Assembly (NCBI GenBank): GCA_963663135.2
Contig: CAXXRM010000004.1
Location: 62,001-126,000, forward strand
DNA: 64,000 bases
Source: Io17-Chloro-G2 sp963663135
Lineage (GTDB): Bacteria > Chloroflexota > Dehalococcoidia > Lucifugimonadales > UBA3495
Direction: 5' to 3'
This document shows positions 44,912-52,647 of this stretch, piece after piece. The translations under genes and the position numbers were made by a program. The notes beneath the pieces are model-generated. The model was given only the letters and a program-made list of their open reading frames with translations, was not told the origin of the DNA and ran no database searches. Every line of letters starts with the position of its first letter. Position 1 is the stretch's first letter.

Positions 44912-45697
44912 CTAGTAAGTAATGCGATAGCGGCCCTTTCCGAGGAACCTGATCACTCCACCATCCCGCAGAACTTGGAGTTGTTGGCGAATCTTGGCTC
45001 GAATGTTGTGGTTGTCCGGGTTGAGAGCGGATAGCTCGGCCTCAAATCTGGAATAAAAGCCCTGAAGAGTGAATTCTTGCTCGCCGGATTCAGCCTGAAT
45101 CGTTTTGACGCAGTTGAGAGCCTGCGCCCCCCAACCTGCTGAGGCGCGGGTGTCTGACCCAAGAAAATCAAATCGACGCCAGTCGCTCCTTACATCCGCT
45201 ATGTCTCGGACCGTTCCGTTGTCGACGACCGAAACACGGGCTTCCGCCGGCAACTGTCCCAGCAATATGTTTGACCCTACCCAGCCTGCTCGGCGGGCGG
45301 TCTCCGCCAGAGGGGCCCTTTGCTGTATGACGGCAGGACTGATGAAATAGCCCGGAACAACAAATAACCGGTCTACCGTCCACGTAGATTTAGAATATTC
45401 GAGGAATGCGTAATGGGGAACGGCGCCGGCGCGTATGGCGGCTAGCTTCCGGTCGTAAGCGGAGTTTGTGACCACGCTGCCAAACCGGCCCTGCTTGCTC
45501 TTGAGTTGAAAAATAGCGTCGCATTCCGGGCATTTGTAGTCCCGCACCGGGGTGTTGACAGGCTCGGACGTAACCTGGGTTGATGAACAGGCAATGCAGA
45601 ACAGATTGCGACTTGCCCAGTCCTCGGTTATGAGGCGGGCAATCTGGCTGGGACTCCGTAACCGGCCGGCGACGCTTGGGTCAAGTTGCAAATTCAT
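44912..45697 (-). CDS. DpnI-family methyl-directed restriction endonuclease
   Basis: This 261-residue protein is nearly collinear with DpnI (254 residues), which cuts GATC only when adenine is methylated. The zinc cysteines fall at 34, 37, 56 and 59, as in DpnI. PD-(D/E)XK positions are Asp53 and Lys66 (FQLKSKQG), but the usual Glu64 is Gln64 here. APLAETARRAGWVGSNI and the C-terminal winged helix (IRAKIRQQLQVLRDGGVIRFLGKGRYR), which reads methylated DNA in DpnI, are conserved. No Dam methylase lies nearby, as expected for a methyl-specific enzyme. The role would be exclusion of Dam-methylated foreign DNA. Alignment is from memory of DpnI. Confidence 0.9.
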   Translation of the reverse strand: MNLQLDPSVAGRLRSPSQIARLITEDWASRNLFCIACSSTQVTSEPVNTPVRDYKCPECDAIFQLKSKQGRFGSVVTNSAYDRKLAAIRAGAVPHYAFLEYSKSTWTVDRLFVVPGYFISPAVIQQRAPLAETARRAGWVGSNILLGQLPAEARVSVVDNGTVRDIADVRSDWRRFDFLGSDTRASAGWGAQALNCVKTIQAESGEQEFTLQGFYSRFEAELSALNPDNHNIRAKIRQQLQVLRDGGVIRFLGKGRYRITY

Positions 45698-45734
45698 GGT
45701 TGGGAGTCCCCAACGGCGGCTCCTACCCTATAGT

Positions 45735-45795
45735 CTACCCCGCCCCCAGAATCACCCTTACCATGCGTTTTTCCAGGGCTAGGCCAGCCCGGCGG
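45735..45795 (-). pseudogene. 3' remnant of a paralogue of the 204-residue gene
   Basis: On the reverse strand this stretch reads RRAGLALEKRMVRVILGAG, then stop. It nearly repeats the last 17 codons of the gene at 46528-47142 (QLGLALEKRMVKVVLGAG). DNA identity is also high across the segment, including the stop and a few bases beyond. The rest of the gene copy is absent. The reading frame just upstream in this copy belongs to other sequence. Confidence 0.7.
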
Positions 45796-45837
45796 CTACA
45801 GAGAGAAGGCGCCACCCGCATTAAGGGGAATTCCAAG

Positions 45838-46224
45838 CTACCAGCCAAAGCGTTCCCACATTTGTTGCTGGCGTCTCCACTCCCAAATTTGGTTGCGAGG
45901 GCTTTCATGATGTCCAACGAATGCGTGAACCAAGTCTGCCCACTGAGTGGCTGGTATCTGACCCCAAGAAGTCAAAATACCTGCGTGAGGTTGGTCGAGA
46001 GTCCCCCACGCATTAAGGGCAACCCAGAGTTAATGTAGTTCCCTGAAGTCATTTCGATTGAAGGTGACCAGGATCCGTTCGTCCCTCGCCGCAACCCTAA
46101 GGTGTTCAGGGTCTATTGTGGACCGTACGCCCAAGTCAAACACGTGAACCACATCATGGGAGCGTTGCGCCAGCATTTTCCCTACTTCCGGAGGTATATC
46201 CTCATCCAAGTAAAAGAGTCCCAT
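45838..46224 (-). pseudogene. DUF5615 PIN-like toxin with in-frame TAA
   Basis: From ATG 46224 the frame reads MGLFYLDEDIPPEVGKML, VFDLGVRS and ILVTFNRNDFRELH, the DUF5615 pattern with the early Asp-Glu-Asp site. It then meets TAA at 46030-46032. The same frame continues without break for 63 more codons (LWVALNAWGTLDQPHAGIL, then NQIWEWRR) to TAG at 45838. That continuation looks like the missing C-terminal half, giving 128 residues. So the toxin is probably inactivated by one nonsense change. The DUF433 partner gene ends directly before it. Confidence 0.75.
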
Positions 46225-46419
46225 CTAGCTTGCAATCTCTTTCAGCTTTTTGTCGATGGCGTCCGGATTGGCCTCATAGTAAGCCAGGGCTGCCGCGAGT
46301 TCTTCAGGGGTGAGCGTTCCGGCATAGTCGGCCAGCACCCGGTCCCGGTCTTCCTCGCAGGTAAGGAAATACCCCACCACGGACCAGACGGAGAAACCCT
46401 TTGCCCTGATGACTGGCAC
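46225..46419 (-). CDS. DUF433 antitoxin candidate
   Basis: This 64-residue protein matches the DUF433 pattern (PVIRAKGFSVWSVVGYF, TLTPEELAAALAYYEANPDAID). DUF433 proteins are predicted antitoxins of DUF5615 PIN-like toxins. The gene starts at GTG 46419 and its stop directly abuts the ATG of the DUF5615 gene. The N-terminus is about 10 residues short relative to typical members, which may reflect decay. Confidence 0.75.
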   Translation of the reverse strand: MPVIRAKGFSVWSVVGYFLTCEEDRDRVLADYAGTLTPEELAAALAYYEANPDAIDKKLKEIAS

Positions 46420-46527
46420 GTTTCGCGTTGACTCTTCATCTATTAACTTTTGCTAGGATTGTCGCTGGTCTTTTTGCGCTGCCATAAAATTATCAGCCAC
46501 CCTACCGAAAATTTTGACAGGCGTCTC

Positions 46528-47142
46528 CTACCCCGCCCCCAAAACCACCTTTACCATGCGTTTTTCCAGGGCCAGGCCTAGCTGGGTGGTCAGGTCCAGG
46601 CGCGTGTGGTCGCCGATGGTGGCTACGAAGGCCACGCCCAGTAGGCGGCCAACCCGGAAGTCGATTATGGTGGATGACACCAGGCCCGATGCCCCGCCCT
46701 GGACCACCTTGAGGGCCACGGCTTCGTCGTAGAACCCCTGTGGCTCCAGCCGGGTTGCCGACACCAACTGGTGGTCGTCCCCAACCCTTTCGCCCACGTT
46801 GTTTTCAAAGTCCTTGATGAATATGTCGGTCATCCATGCAGGCACCGAGGCCGGGTCGTCGAACAGGTGCGACACTGTCGCGGCCAGGAAATCGAACCCG
46901 TCTACGCTGGGCATGTTGCTGGTGGGACCAAACTCGCGGAGGAATCCGGTTACACGACCCGCATTCCGGAGCTTCTCTTCCGTGTTGCCCGGAAATCCCT
47001 GTTGTGCCATGGTGGCGTTGTCCAGCAGGCCTTCCCGGACCAGTTGGTGGCCCGAAAAATCCGGTGGCAGGTCGGATTTCTCCAGGACCATGAACTCCAA
47101 GGCGTTGTCGGTGACGCTGAAAGTTGCCCGGTTGATTGCCAT
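46528..47142 (-). CDS. Uncharacterised 204-residue protein
   Basis: I do not recognise this family. It is 204 residues with mixed alpha/beta composition, no signal peptide and no membrane segment. It begins MAINRATFSVTDNALEFMVLE and ends QLGLALEKRMVKVVLGAG. A second copy of its 3' end exists at 45735-45795, so the gene belongs to a duplicated family. The next gene in the same direction upstream is a BNR-repeat protein, 85 bp away. Confidence 0.7.
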   Translation of the reverse strand: MAINRATFSVTDNALEFMVLEKSDLPPDFSGHQLVREGLLDNATMAQQGFPGNTEEKLRNAGRVTGFLREFGPTSNMPSVDGFDFLAATVSHLFDDPASVPAWMTDIFIKDFENNVGERVGDDHQLVSATRLEPQGFYDEAVALKVVQGGASGLVSSTIIDFRVGRLLGVAFVATIGDHTRLDLTTQLGLALEKRMVKVVLGAG

Positions 47143-47167
47143 GGTTGTGTTCGTTTCCTCCGTTTTG

Positions 47168-47200
47168 GGGTGAAGCCGCGCGTTTCAGGGTGAAGCCGCG
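47168..47200 (+). repeat. 13-bp direct repeat, 20-bp period
   Basis: GGGTGAAGCCGCG occurs at 47168-47180 and 47188-47200, just upstream of the 204-residue gene on its own strand. It may be a paired regulator site or a small duplication. Confidence 0.55.
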
Positions 47201-47226
47201 GCGGCCGGTCTAATGGCCCGGTAGGG

Positions 47227-48303
47227 TTATCCGCACACCATGGGATAGACGTGGTTGGTGCGCGACATTTCCACCGGTATCTGGCTCTTGTTCCAGGTGC
47301 TGCCCTGGTCGGCGCTGCTATAAACCAGGCCGTCCCTGGTGCAGCAGTGGATGCTGGACGGAGCCGCCGGATCAATAGCGACCTGGAACATTCGGCTTGG
47401 GGGCGTCTCGCCCAGGTCCATCCGTTCCCAGGACTCACCCATGTCCCGGGTGCACACCAGCACCCCGGCCTCCTGGGTGCCGGGAGGAGCGCCGCCACCG
47501 CCGGCGCCGGAGGCGAGGTACATGGTCCTGGGGTCATCGGGGGCCACGGTCAGTCCCCGGCAGTAGGAGCCGCCGGGGAACATCTCTTCCAGGGGGACCA
47601 ACTCCCAATGATGTCCCCGTTGGCGGCTGCGGAACATGGCGATTTGGGTGATGATGAACACCAGGCCCGGCGCAGATGGGTTGACCTGTACGCCGTGAAG
47701 GTCAATCGGGCTGGTGCTGGTGTAGTGGCCGTCGGTTGCCGACACCCAGGTCTCCCCACCGTCCCTGCTGGCCACCAGGCCGCCCACCTCCACCGCGCCG
47801 TAAACGTCGTCGGGATTGCCCGGGTCCACCGAAATGCCGATTACTCGCTTTACGATTTGCCTGGGATGCATGGTGATGTGGGGGAAGACCACGTTGGCGG
47901 TGTTCATTGGTTGCCAGGAGTCCCCGGCGTCCACCGAGCGGCAGATGACGCTGCGGTCATACCCGGCAAACATTACGTTTGGGTCATGCGGATGGGCCGC
48001 CAGCGACCAAACGTCTCCCCGGGGCGAGTCCTGTCTTCCCCAACTTTCTCCCCGGTCGTCGCTTCGGTAAACACCATCGTGAGTCCCGGCGAAAATGACC
48101 TTTGGGTCTTGGGGGCTGATCAACAAGGCCCTGACCTGGGGGTGGGCGGGAAGTCCCTGAGAGAGGCTGTCCCAAATCTCGTCGCCGTCTCCCCGGCGAT
48201 AAAGGCCTCCCTGGTTCAGCGGAGGACCATCGGAGCCCACCAAAAGGGGGCTTTCTCCGCCGAGTCCAACGTAAACGTAGGTCTTGTGCTGTGTTTCAGA
48301 CAT
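47227..48303 (-). CDS. BNR/Asp-box beta-propeller protein
   Basis: This 358-residue protein has at least five Asp boxes of the S-x-D-x-G-x-x-W type: SDDRGESW, SVDAGDSW, SRDGGETW, TRDMGESW and SADQGSTW. It lacks a signal peptide and is probably cytoplasmic. Propellers of this sort occur in sialidases, sortilin-like and Ycf48-like proteins; no sialidase catalytic set is evident, so enzymatic function is not assigned. Confidence 0.87.
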   Translation of the reverse strand: MSETQHKTYVYVGLGGESPLLVGSDGPPLNQGGLYRRGDGDEIWDSLSQGLPAHPQVRALLISPQDPKVIFAGTHDGVYRSDDRGESWGRQDSPRGDVWSLAAHPHDPNVMFAGYDRSVICRSVDAGDSWQPMNTANVVFPHITMHPRQIVKRVIGISVDPGNPDDVYGAVEVGGLVASRDGGETWVSATDGHYTSTSPIDLHGVQVNPSAPGLVFIITQIAMFRSRQRGHHWELVPLEEMFPGGSYCRGLTVAPDDPRTMYLASGAGGGGAPPGTQEAGVLVCTRDMGESWERMDLGETPPSRMFQVAIDPAAPSSIHCCTRDGLVYSSADQGSTWNKSQIPVEMSRTNHVYPMVCG

Positions 48304-48402
48304 AGCCTGCTCCTGTTGGGGGCGTCGTGGTTATATTGAATGCCCGGATGCCATTGTCGCATACATTAGGGGAGGGACCGGGTGGCATGGTCAATTGCCC
48401 TA

Positions 48403-48760
48403 GGCAAACGCATTCCAGTGCAACGGGAGAATCTTGCGTCCAAAGTGATGCTTGATCGGCATTTATCCAACCGCCCCCACCTCCCGTCATTCTCGCCGCA
48501 GCGGGAATCCAGAGCCCTTTCTGTGCGGCGACACGCTTGGTCCCAACGAGGAAACGCCGGGTGTGTGCAGGCCGGGCTCCCTCCGTCGCCCTTGCCGCAC
48601 AACCATGCCTTGGACACCGAAGCCTGTTTAAAGGTTGAAAGGGGCTCTGGATTCCCGCTGCGACGAGAATGACGGGGGAGGGGTTCCGCCAGGACCGTAG
48701 CACCAACGCTTTCGTATGATCGGTTTCCCAGAGTCCTCCGGTTTTTAAAATGCGATTGCC
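48403..48760 (+). mobile_element. MITE-like palindromic repeat, copy 2
   Basis: This is the clearest copy. Outer inverted ends are GGCAAACGCATTCCAG (48403-48418) and TTTTTAAAATGCGATTGCC (to 48760). Inner arms CCTCCCGTCATTCTCGCCGC (from 48480) and GCGACGAGAATGACGGG (to 48677) enclose the variable core. GGTCAAT occurs on both sides just outside (left near 48389, right near 48763), a possible target duplication. There is no transposase gene. Sequence identity with copies 1 and 3 extends through the whole element. Confidence 0.8.
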
Positions 48761-48882
48761 GTGGTCAATCCCAGCCTAACCTATGTTTTTGGTTTCGCGG
48801 GTACCGGGGAGTGCCTGTCGGCGCCCCCTGAACGTTGCCAGGGCAGCCGCGGAAGCCACCGGGAATTGTTCGACGAATCGCC

Positions 48883-48897
48883 AACCTTGTCAAGGTT
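48883..48897 (+). promoter_or_regulatory. Perfect 15-bp palindrome upstream of the CoA-transferase genes
   Basis: AACCTTG-T-CAAGGTT is symmetric over 7 bases on each side. It lies 108 bases before the scoA start and may be an operator. The remaining sequence of 48761-49004 shows no gene. Confidence 0.4.
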
Positions 48898-49004
48898 AAA
48901 GGGTCAAGGGCCCTGCCACAGGGCCGCCATCCGCTGCCGCCTCTGGCAAGGGCTCCCGCTGTAGGGTAGTATGGGGAAAAACAAGGGGTCAGGAGATACG
49001 GAAT

Positions 49005-49703
49005 ATGCAAAACAAGGTCTTCGCCACCTTTGACGAGGCGGTGGCCGGCGTGCCCGACGGCTGTACCGTGGCTTTTGCCGGGTTCGGCAACGTCGGATTT
49101 CCCCGCAACCTCATCGCCGCTCTGCACCGGCAAGGCGCCACTAACATGGAGGGCATTTCCAACAACGCGGGGGCCCTGGACGACAGGGTGGACGTGGGCT
49201 TGCTGGTAGGGGCCGGCCGGTTTAGAAAAATGATTTGCGCCTTTACCGCCGCCACGCACCCTTCAAGGATCACGGACTTCGTGAGGATGTACAACGACGG
49301 TGAAATTGAGGCGGAGACAGTTCCGCAGGGGACTTTGGTGGAGCGCCTGCGCGCCGCCGCCTACGGCATCGGCGGGTTCTTCACTCCCACCAGCGTGGGC
49401 ACTGAGTTGGCTGAAGGCAAGGAGCACCGGGTGATTGACGGACGCACCTACGTGCTGGAACATCCCCTACGGACCGACTACGCTTTCATCCGGGCCTGGA
49501 AGGCCGACACCTTCGGCAATTTGCAGTTCCGGTTGACTCAGCGCAACTTTAACCCTGTGATGGCGATGGCGGCCACTACCACTATCGTGGAAGTGGAAAA
49601 CGACATTGTGGAAATTGGCGGACTGGACCCGGACCACATTCACGTGCCCGGAATTTACGTCAACCGGGTCGTGCGGATTCCGGAAGACGGAATCTGGGAT
49701 TAG
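49005..49703 (+). CDS. scoA: 3-oxoacid CoA-transferase, subunit A
   Basis: This 232-residue alpha subunit of a family I CoA-transferase moves CoA between succinyl-CoA or acetyl-CoA and a keto acid. VAFAGFGNVGFPRNLIAAL is the CoA-binding N-terminal motif; GGFFTPTSVGTELAEGK and AFIRAWKADTFGNLQFR are also characteristic. The catalytic Glu lies in subunit B. GGAG lies upstream of ATG. The genes may serve ketone-body, acetoacetate or aromatic beta-ketoadipate-type catabolism; substrate not determined. Confidence 0.93.
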   Translation: MQNKVFATFDEAVAGVPDGCTVAFAGFGNVGFPRNLIAALHRQGATNMEGISNNAGALDDRVDVGLLVGAGRFRKMICAFTAATHPSRITDFVRMYNDGEIEAETVPQGTLVERLRAAAYGIGGFFTPTSVGTELAEGKEHRVIDGRTYVLEHPLRTDYAFIRAWKADTFGNLQFRLTQRNFNPVMAMAATTTIVEVENDIVEIGGLDPDHIHVPGIYVNRVVRIPEDGIWD

Positions 49704-49719
49704 AGGAAGATAGGCGGGC

Positions 49720-49742
49720 GGCTCCGCACTCGACGCGGAGCC
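49720..49742 (+). other. Perfect 8-bp hairpin between CoA-transferase genes
   Basis: GGCTCCGC and GCGGAGCC pair around a 7-base loop in the 118-bp gap. It may stabilise the upstream transcript end or tune the subunit ratio. No U-run follows. Confidence 0.5.
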
Positions 49743-49821
49743 ATATAGGCCCGGCGTTCCCGGTATAGCAGGGAAACCCGTAGAGCAGAGAAACCCGACA
49801 TTAACAACCCGGAGGATTTCT

Positions 49822-50496
49822 ATGGCGGAAAAGGCTAGGCTAGACCGGCAGGCCATGTGCGACCGGCTGGCCATGGAGTTTCAGGACGGATGGGTGGTCA
49901 ACCTGGGGATTGGTATACCGACTTTGTGTTCCAACTACGTTGACCCCAGCCGGGAGACTATTAACCAGTCCGAAAACGGCGTAATCGGTTATGGGCCCCT
50001 GGCCGCGCCGGGTGAAGAGGACCGGCATCTGGTCAACGCCGGCGGTCAGTATGTGACCAGCCTGCCGGGTATGGCCATAGTCCACCACGCCGATTCCTTT
50101 GGAATTATCCGGGGTGGGATGGTTGACGTAACCGTACTGGGCGCTTATGAAGTTGCGGAAAACGGCGACTTTGCCAACTGGCGCCTGCCCAACCGGAAGG
50201 GCGGCGGCATCGGCGGGGCCATGGACCTGGCGGCCTGCGCCAAGCGCGTCTTCATCGCCATGGAACACTGCACCCGGGAAGGAGGGCCGCGGCTGCTCCG
50301 GCAGTGCAACCTGCCCATCACCGCCCCCGGAGTGGTGAAGATGGTGTCCACCGACCTGGGATTCTTCGAGGTCACCCCGGAAGGGATTGTGCTGCGGGAA
50401 CGCGCGCCGGGATGGACTCCGGAAGAGATCCAGGAACTGACCGAAGCCAAGCTAATCATCCCCGACGAAGTTCCCGAGGTGCGGCTGCGGGACTAG
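49822..50496 (+). CDS. scoB: 3-oxoacid CoA-transferase, subunit B
   Basis: This 224-residue beta subunit carries the catalytic glutamate in SENGVIG near residue 54, the residue that forms the CoA thioester. VVNLGIGIPTLCSNYV at the N-terminus and GAYEVAENGDFANW, then KGGGIGGAMDLAACAKRV, are characteristic. GGAGG is 8 bases upstream of ATG. It forms the enzyme with the subunit at 49005, after a hairpin in the gap. Confidence 0.94.
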   Translation: MAEKARLDRQAMCDRLAMEFQDGWVVNLGIGIPTLCSNYVDPSRETINQSENGVIGYGPLAAPGEEDRHLVNAGGQYVTSLPGMAIVHHADSFGIIRGGMVDVTVLGAYEVAENGDFANWRLPNRKGGGIGGAMDLAACAKRVFIAMEHCTREGGPRLLRQCNLPITAPGVVKMVSTDLGFFEVTPEGIVLRERAPGWTPEEIQELTEAKLIIPDEVPEVRLRD

Positions 50497-50539
50497 GTCG
50501 GCCTGCTGCTCCTCCCGGGAACCGGGTCACAGCCCTCCA

Positions 50540-51292
50540 TCAGAAGTAGGCCGATCCTCCGTTGACGTGAAGGGTTTGCCCCGTCACGAACCCGCCATCG
50601 TCGGTGACCATGAACAGGATGGCCGACGCGATTTCGTTGACGTCCCCTTGGCGTCCCATTGGGATTCCGGAAGCAGTGGGCGGCCGGTTCGGGTACCACT
50701 GGGGATTCTCCCGTGAGGTGTTGATGCTTCCCGGCGCGATAACATTGGCCCGGATGTTATGGGGTGCAAACTCCGACGCCAGCCCCCGCGCAAAGCCTAC
50801 CAACCCCATCTTGGCCGCCGACACATGGGAACGCTCCGCCGTACCTGCCCAGGCGCCGCCTCCGGCCAGGAATACCAGGCGCCCAAACTGGTTCTTCACC
50901 ATTGACGGCATGACGGCGTGGGCACAGTAAAACGCTCCGTCCAGAACCACGCCCCGCACCCGCTCCCAGTCGTCCAGGGTGAGGTCCAAAAAGGGCTTGT
51001 GGGGCCTGATTGCGGCATTGCTGATCAACACGTCAATCTGCCCGAAATGGTCCATGGCCTGGGTCATCATGTTGTTGACCTGGTCCCGGTCGGCCACGTC
51101 GGCCAGAATCGCCATGGCGTCCACGCCCAATTCCCGGGCTTCGCGGGCGGTCGATTCGGCTTCCTCCCGGTTGGCGCGGGCGTTGACCACAACGTTGGCC
51201 CCTTCCTCAGCCAGTTTCAAAATGGTGGCCCGGCCGATGTTCCTTCCCGATCCGGTCACCAAAGCAACTTTTCCTTTCAGCCGGTCCACCAT
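50540..51292 (-). CDS. SDR-family protein lacking the usual catalytic Ser and Tyr
   Basis: This 250-residue short-chain dehydrogenase has the cofactor motif TGSGRNIG (residues 13-20) and SNAA (91-94). The catalytic YxxxK motif reads V157-S-A-A-K161, so Tyr is replaced by Val, preceded by His156. The usual Ser is replaced by Gly in LAGGGA. The protein may bind NAD(P) without classic chemistry, or use His156. ATG 51292 has AAAAGGAG just upstream; the longer frame from 51376 is not favoured. It lies downstream of the VapBC pair. Confidence 0.9.
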   Translation of the reverse strand: MVDRLKGKVALVTGSGRNIGRATILKLAEEGANVVVNARANREEAESTAREARELGVDAMAILADVADRDQVNNMMTQAMDHFGQIDVLISNAAIRPHKPFLDLTLDDWERVRGVVLDGAFYCAHAVMPSMVKNQFGRLVFLAGGGAWAGTAERSHVSAAKMGLVGFARGLASEFAPHNIRANVIAPGSINTSRENPQWYPNRPPTASGIPMGRQGDVNEIASAILFMVTDDGGFVTGQTLHVNGGSAYF

Positions 51293-51372
51293 AATCACTC
51301 CTTTTTGAGCCTTGCCCGAGCTTGTTGAGCGGGTGGGATTTCGCCCCGAGTATACCACGGGCTGGTGCTGCT

Positions 51373-51798
51373 TCACTCCAAAACCATCCCGCTCAGGGTC
51401 ACTACGGCTCCTCCGTGCTCCGTGCCCGCCAGTGCATTGGCAAATCGCTCGTCCGCGGTTACCAGGGTCGCGCCAATCCGGTTCGTCAAGGCCAGGTAGA
51501 CGCAGTCGTACACCGACCGGTCCAAGGCCACTGCCAAGCGGACCGCATCAGCGCTGATTGCTTCATCGTCGCTCCAATGGACACCCATCTCGGGTATGGC
51601 TGCAGCCAACGCTCCGGCAAGACTTCGTTCTATTTCCCCCATTTTGGCTTTCCGCCATAGGGTGTTACCCACCTCTGAGACCATCAACCGGGGCGCATGC
51701 AGCTCATGCCGTCCATCCAGTATGTTGTCAGCGGCCTCCGAGTTTTCTTCCTCGACCAGCCACTTAACCGCTATGCTGGCATCCACTACTAACCGCAT
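51373..51798 (-). CDS. VapC-type PIN ribonuclease toxin
   Basis: This 141-residue PIN-domain protein has an N-terminal VVDASIAVKWLVEEENSE with the first Asp and a central SEVGNTLWRKA Glu. The later VYDCVYLALTNRIGATLVTADERF carries two further Asp residues, completing the metal site. The ATG overlaps the TGA of the antitoxin gene. PIN toxins cut RNA. The pair lies next to the SDR gene, not obviously linked to metabolism. Confidence 0.92.
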   Translation of the reverse strand: MRLVVDASIAVKWLVEEENSEAADNILDGRHELHAPRLMVSEVGNTLWRKAKMGEIERSLAGALAAAIPEMGVHWSDDEAISADAVRLAVALDRSVYDCVYLALTNRIGATLVTADERFANALAGTEHGGAVVTLSGMVLE

Positions 51799-52055
51799 CA
51801 GGCAGGCCAATGCCCGCTATTCCTGTCTGCCCTAACCAGAACCTGGGAGGGGGTTTGATACCGGCCCTTGGTCTGTTGCCTTAAACCCTGGGCCAAAGCC
51901 CGGAAGGCCCCGACCTTTTCTTTCATCTCGTCCTCGGCGGCCCGCTCCAATATGTCCCGGACCTCGCTTTCCAAGGAACGGTTGTTGTCCGCAGCCCGTC
52001 GCTTAAGACGCGAAACCAATGCCTCGTCCAATCGCCGCACAATGATAGTCGCCAT
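51798..52055 (-). CDS. FitA/VapB-type ribbon-helix-helix antitoxin
   Basis: This 85-residue protein starts MATIIVRRLDEALVSRLKRRAADNNRSLE, matching the ribbon-helix-helix of FitA-like antitoxins. Its C-terminal tail would occlude the PIN active site. Together they form a type II toxin-antitoxin pair with coupled translation (overlap TGATG at 51796-51800), normally self-repressed. Confidence 0.9.
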   Translation of the reverse strand: MATIIVRRLDEALVSRLKRRAADNNRSLESEVRDILERAAEDEMKEKVGAFRALAQGLRQQTKGRYQTPSQVLVRADRNSGHWPA

Positions 52056-52591
52056 ACCTTTCCCTCAACGCATCGCTATCGAAATGATAGCACATGATGC
52101 CGATGAGTCTTCAGACGGGCGATTGGCATCTTTGGGCCGGGGGGCGGGGCGATCAGTGGGGGACTGGTGCCAGGATAGCCAGGACCTATTGCAGGGGTGA
52201 GCCTGAGGCCAATAGCGGCCAATAAGGGCGAGACAGATAATAGAGTAGGAGGGAGCCCCACTGGTCAGTACGGAGGAACTGTCAGTCAGGAAGCAGGGCC
52301 AACGGCTGAAATGGGGATGGTTTTGTCTGGGCCGCGCAAGGGGATGGTGCGGTGAGCGATTGGTTTAACCCCGGAGGCGAGGACGTGGTCGAGGGGGGCT
52401 TTTTCTCTGGAAAGCGGGCAGGCGGGCAACCATAGCCAGGGTGTGATGATGTTGAGCGGGGCAACCACCGCCGACGCGCCTATTGGTTTTGGAGCATTCG
52501 ATAATTCCTTTTGGAAAGGGGACAATCTGTAATCCTAAGCATGCACAGCCGGGCGACCCCGGCCCAGCGCTAGGTCCAGCCAATACATGGG

Positions 52592-52619
52592 TTGACACCC
52601 AGAGGTCGCACCCTACAAT
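52592..52619 (+). promoter_or_regulatory. Strong promoter for the flavin monooxygenase gene
   Basis: TTGACA (52592-52597) and TACAAT (52614-52619) are separated by 16 bases. Start is expected near 52626, inside the tandem 14-bp repeat. Confidence 0.65.
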
Positions 52620-52647
52620 GGAATCCCAGCAGGGGAATCCCAGCAGG
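52620..52647 (+). repeat. Exact 14-bp tandem duplication in the leader
   Basis: GGAATCCCAGCAGG occurs twice head to tail, directly after the -10 element. It is either a regulator-binding pair at the start site or a recent slippage duplication. Confidence 0.8.

Noticed and set aside
46030..46032. In-frame TAA in the DUF5615 gene considered as recoded
   Set aside because: TAA is not used for Sec; a simple nonsense change is the economical reading.
46950..47537. 195-codon reverse frame overlapping two genes
   Set aside because: It runs across the boundary of the BNR and 204-residue genes in another frame, with Arg/Pro/Trp-rich shadow composition.
48382..48672. Open frames inside the palindromic repeat elements
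   Set aside because: They are not shared intact among the three copies and show no transposase motifs.
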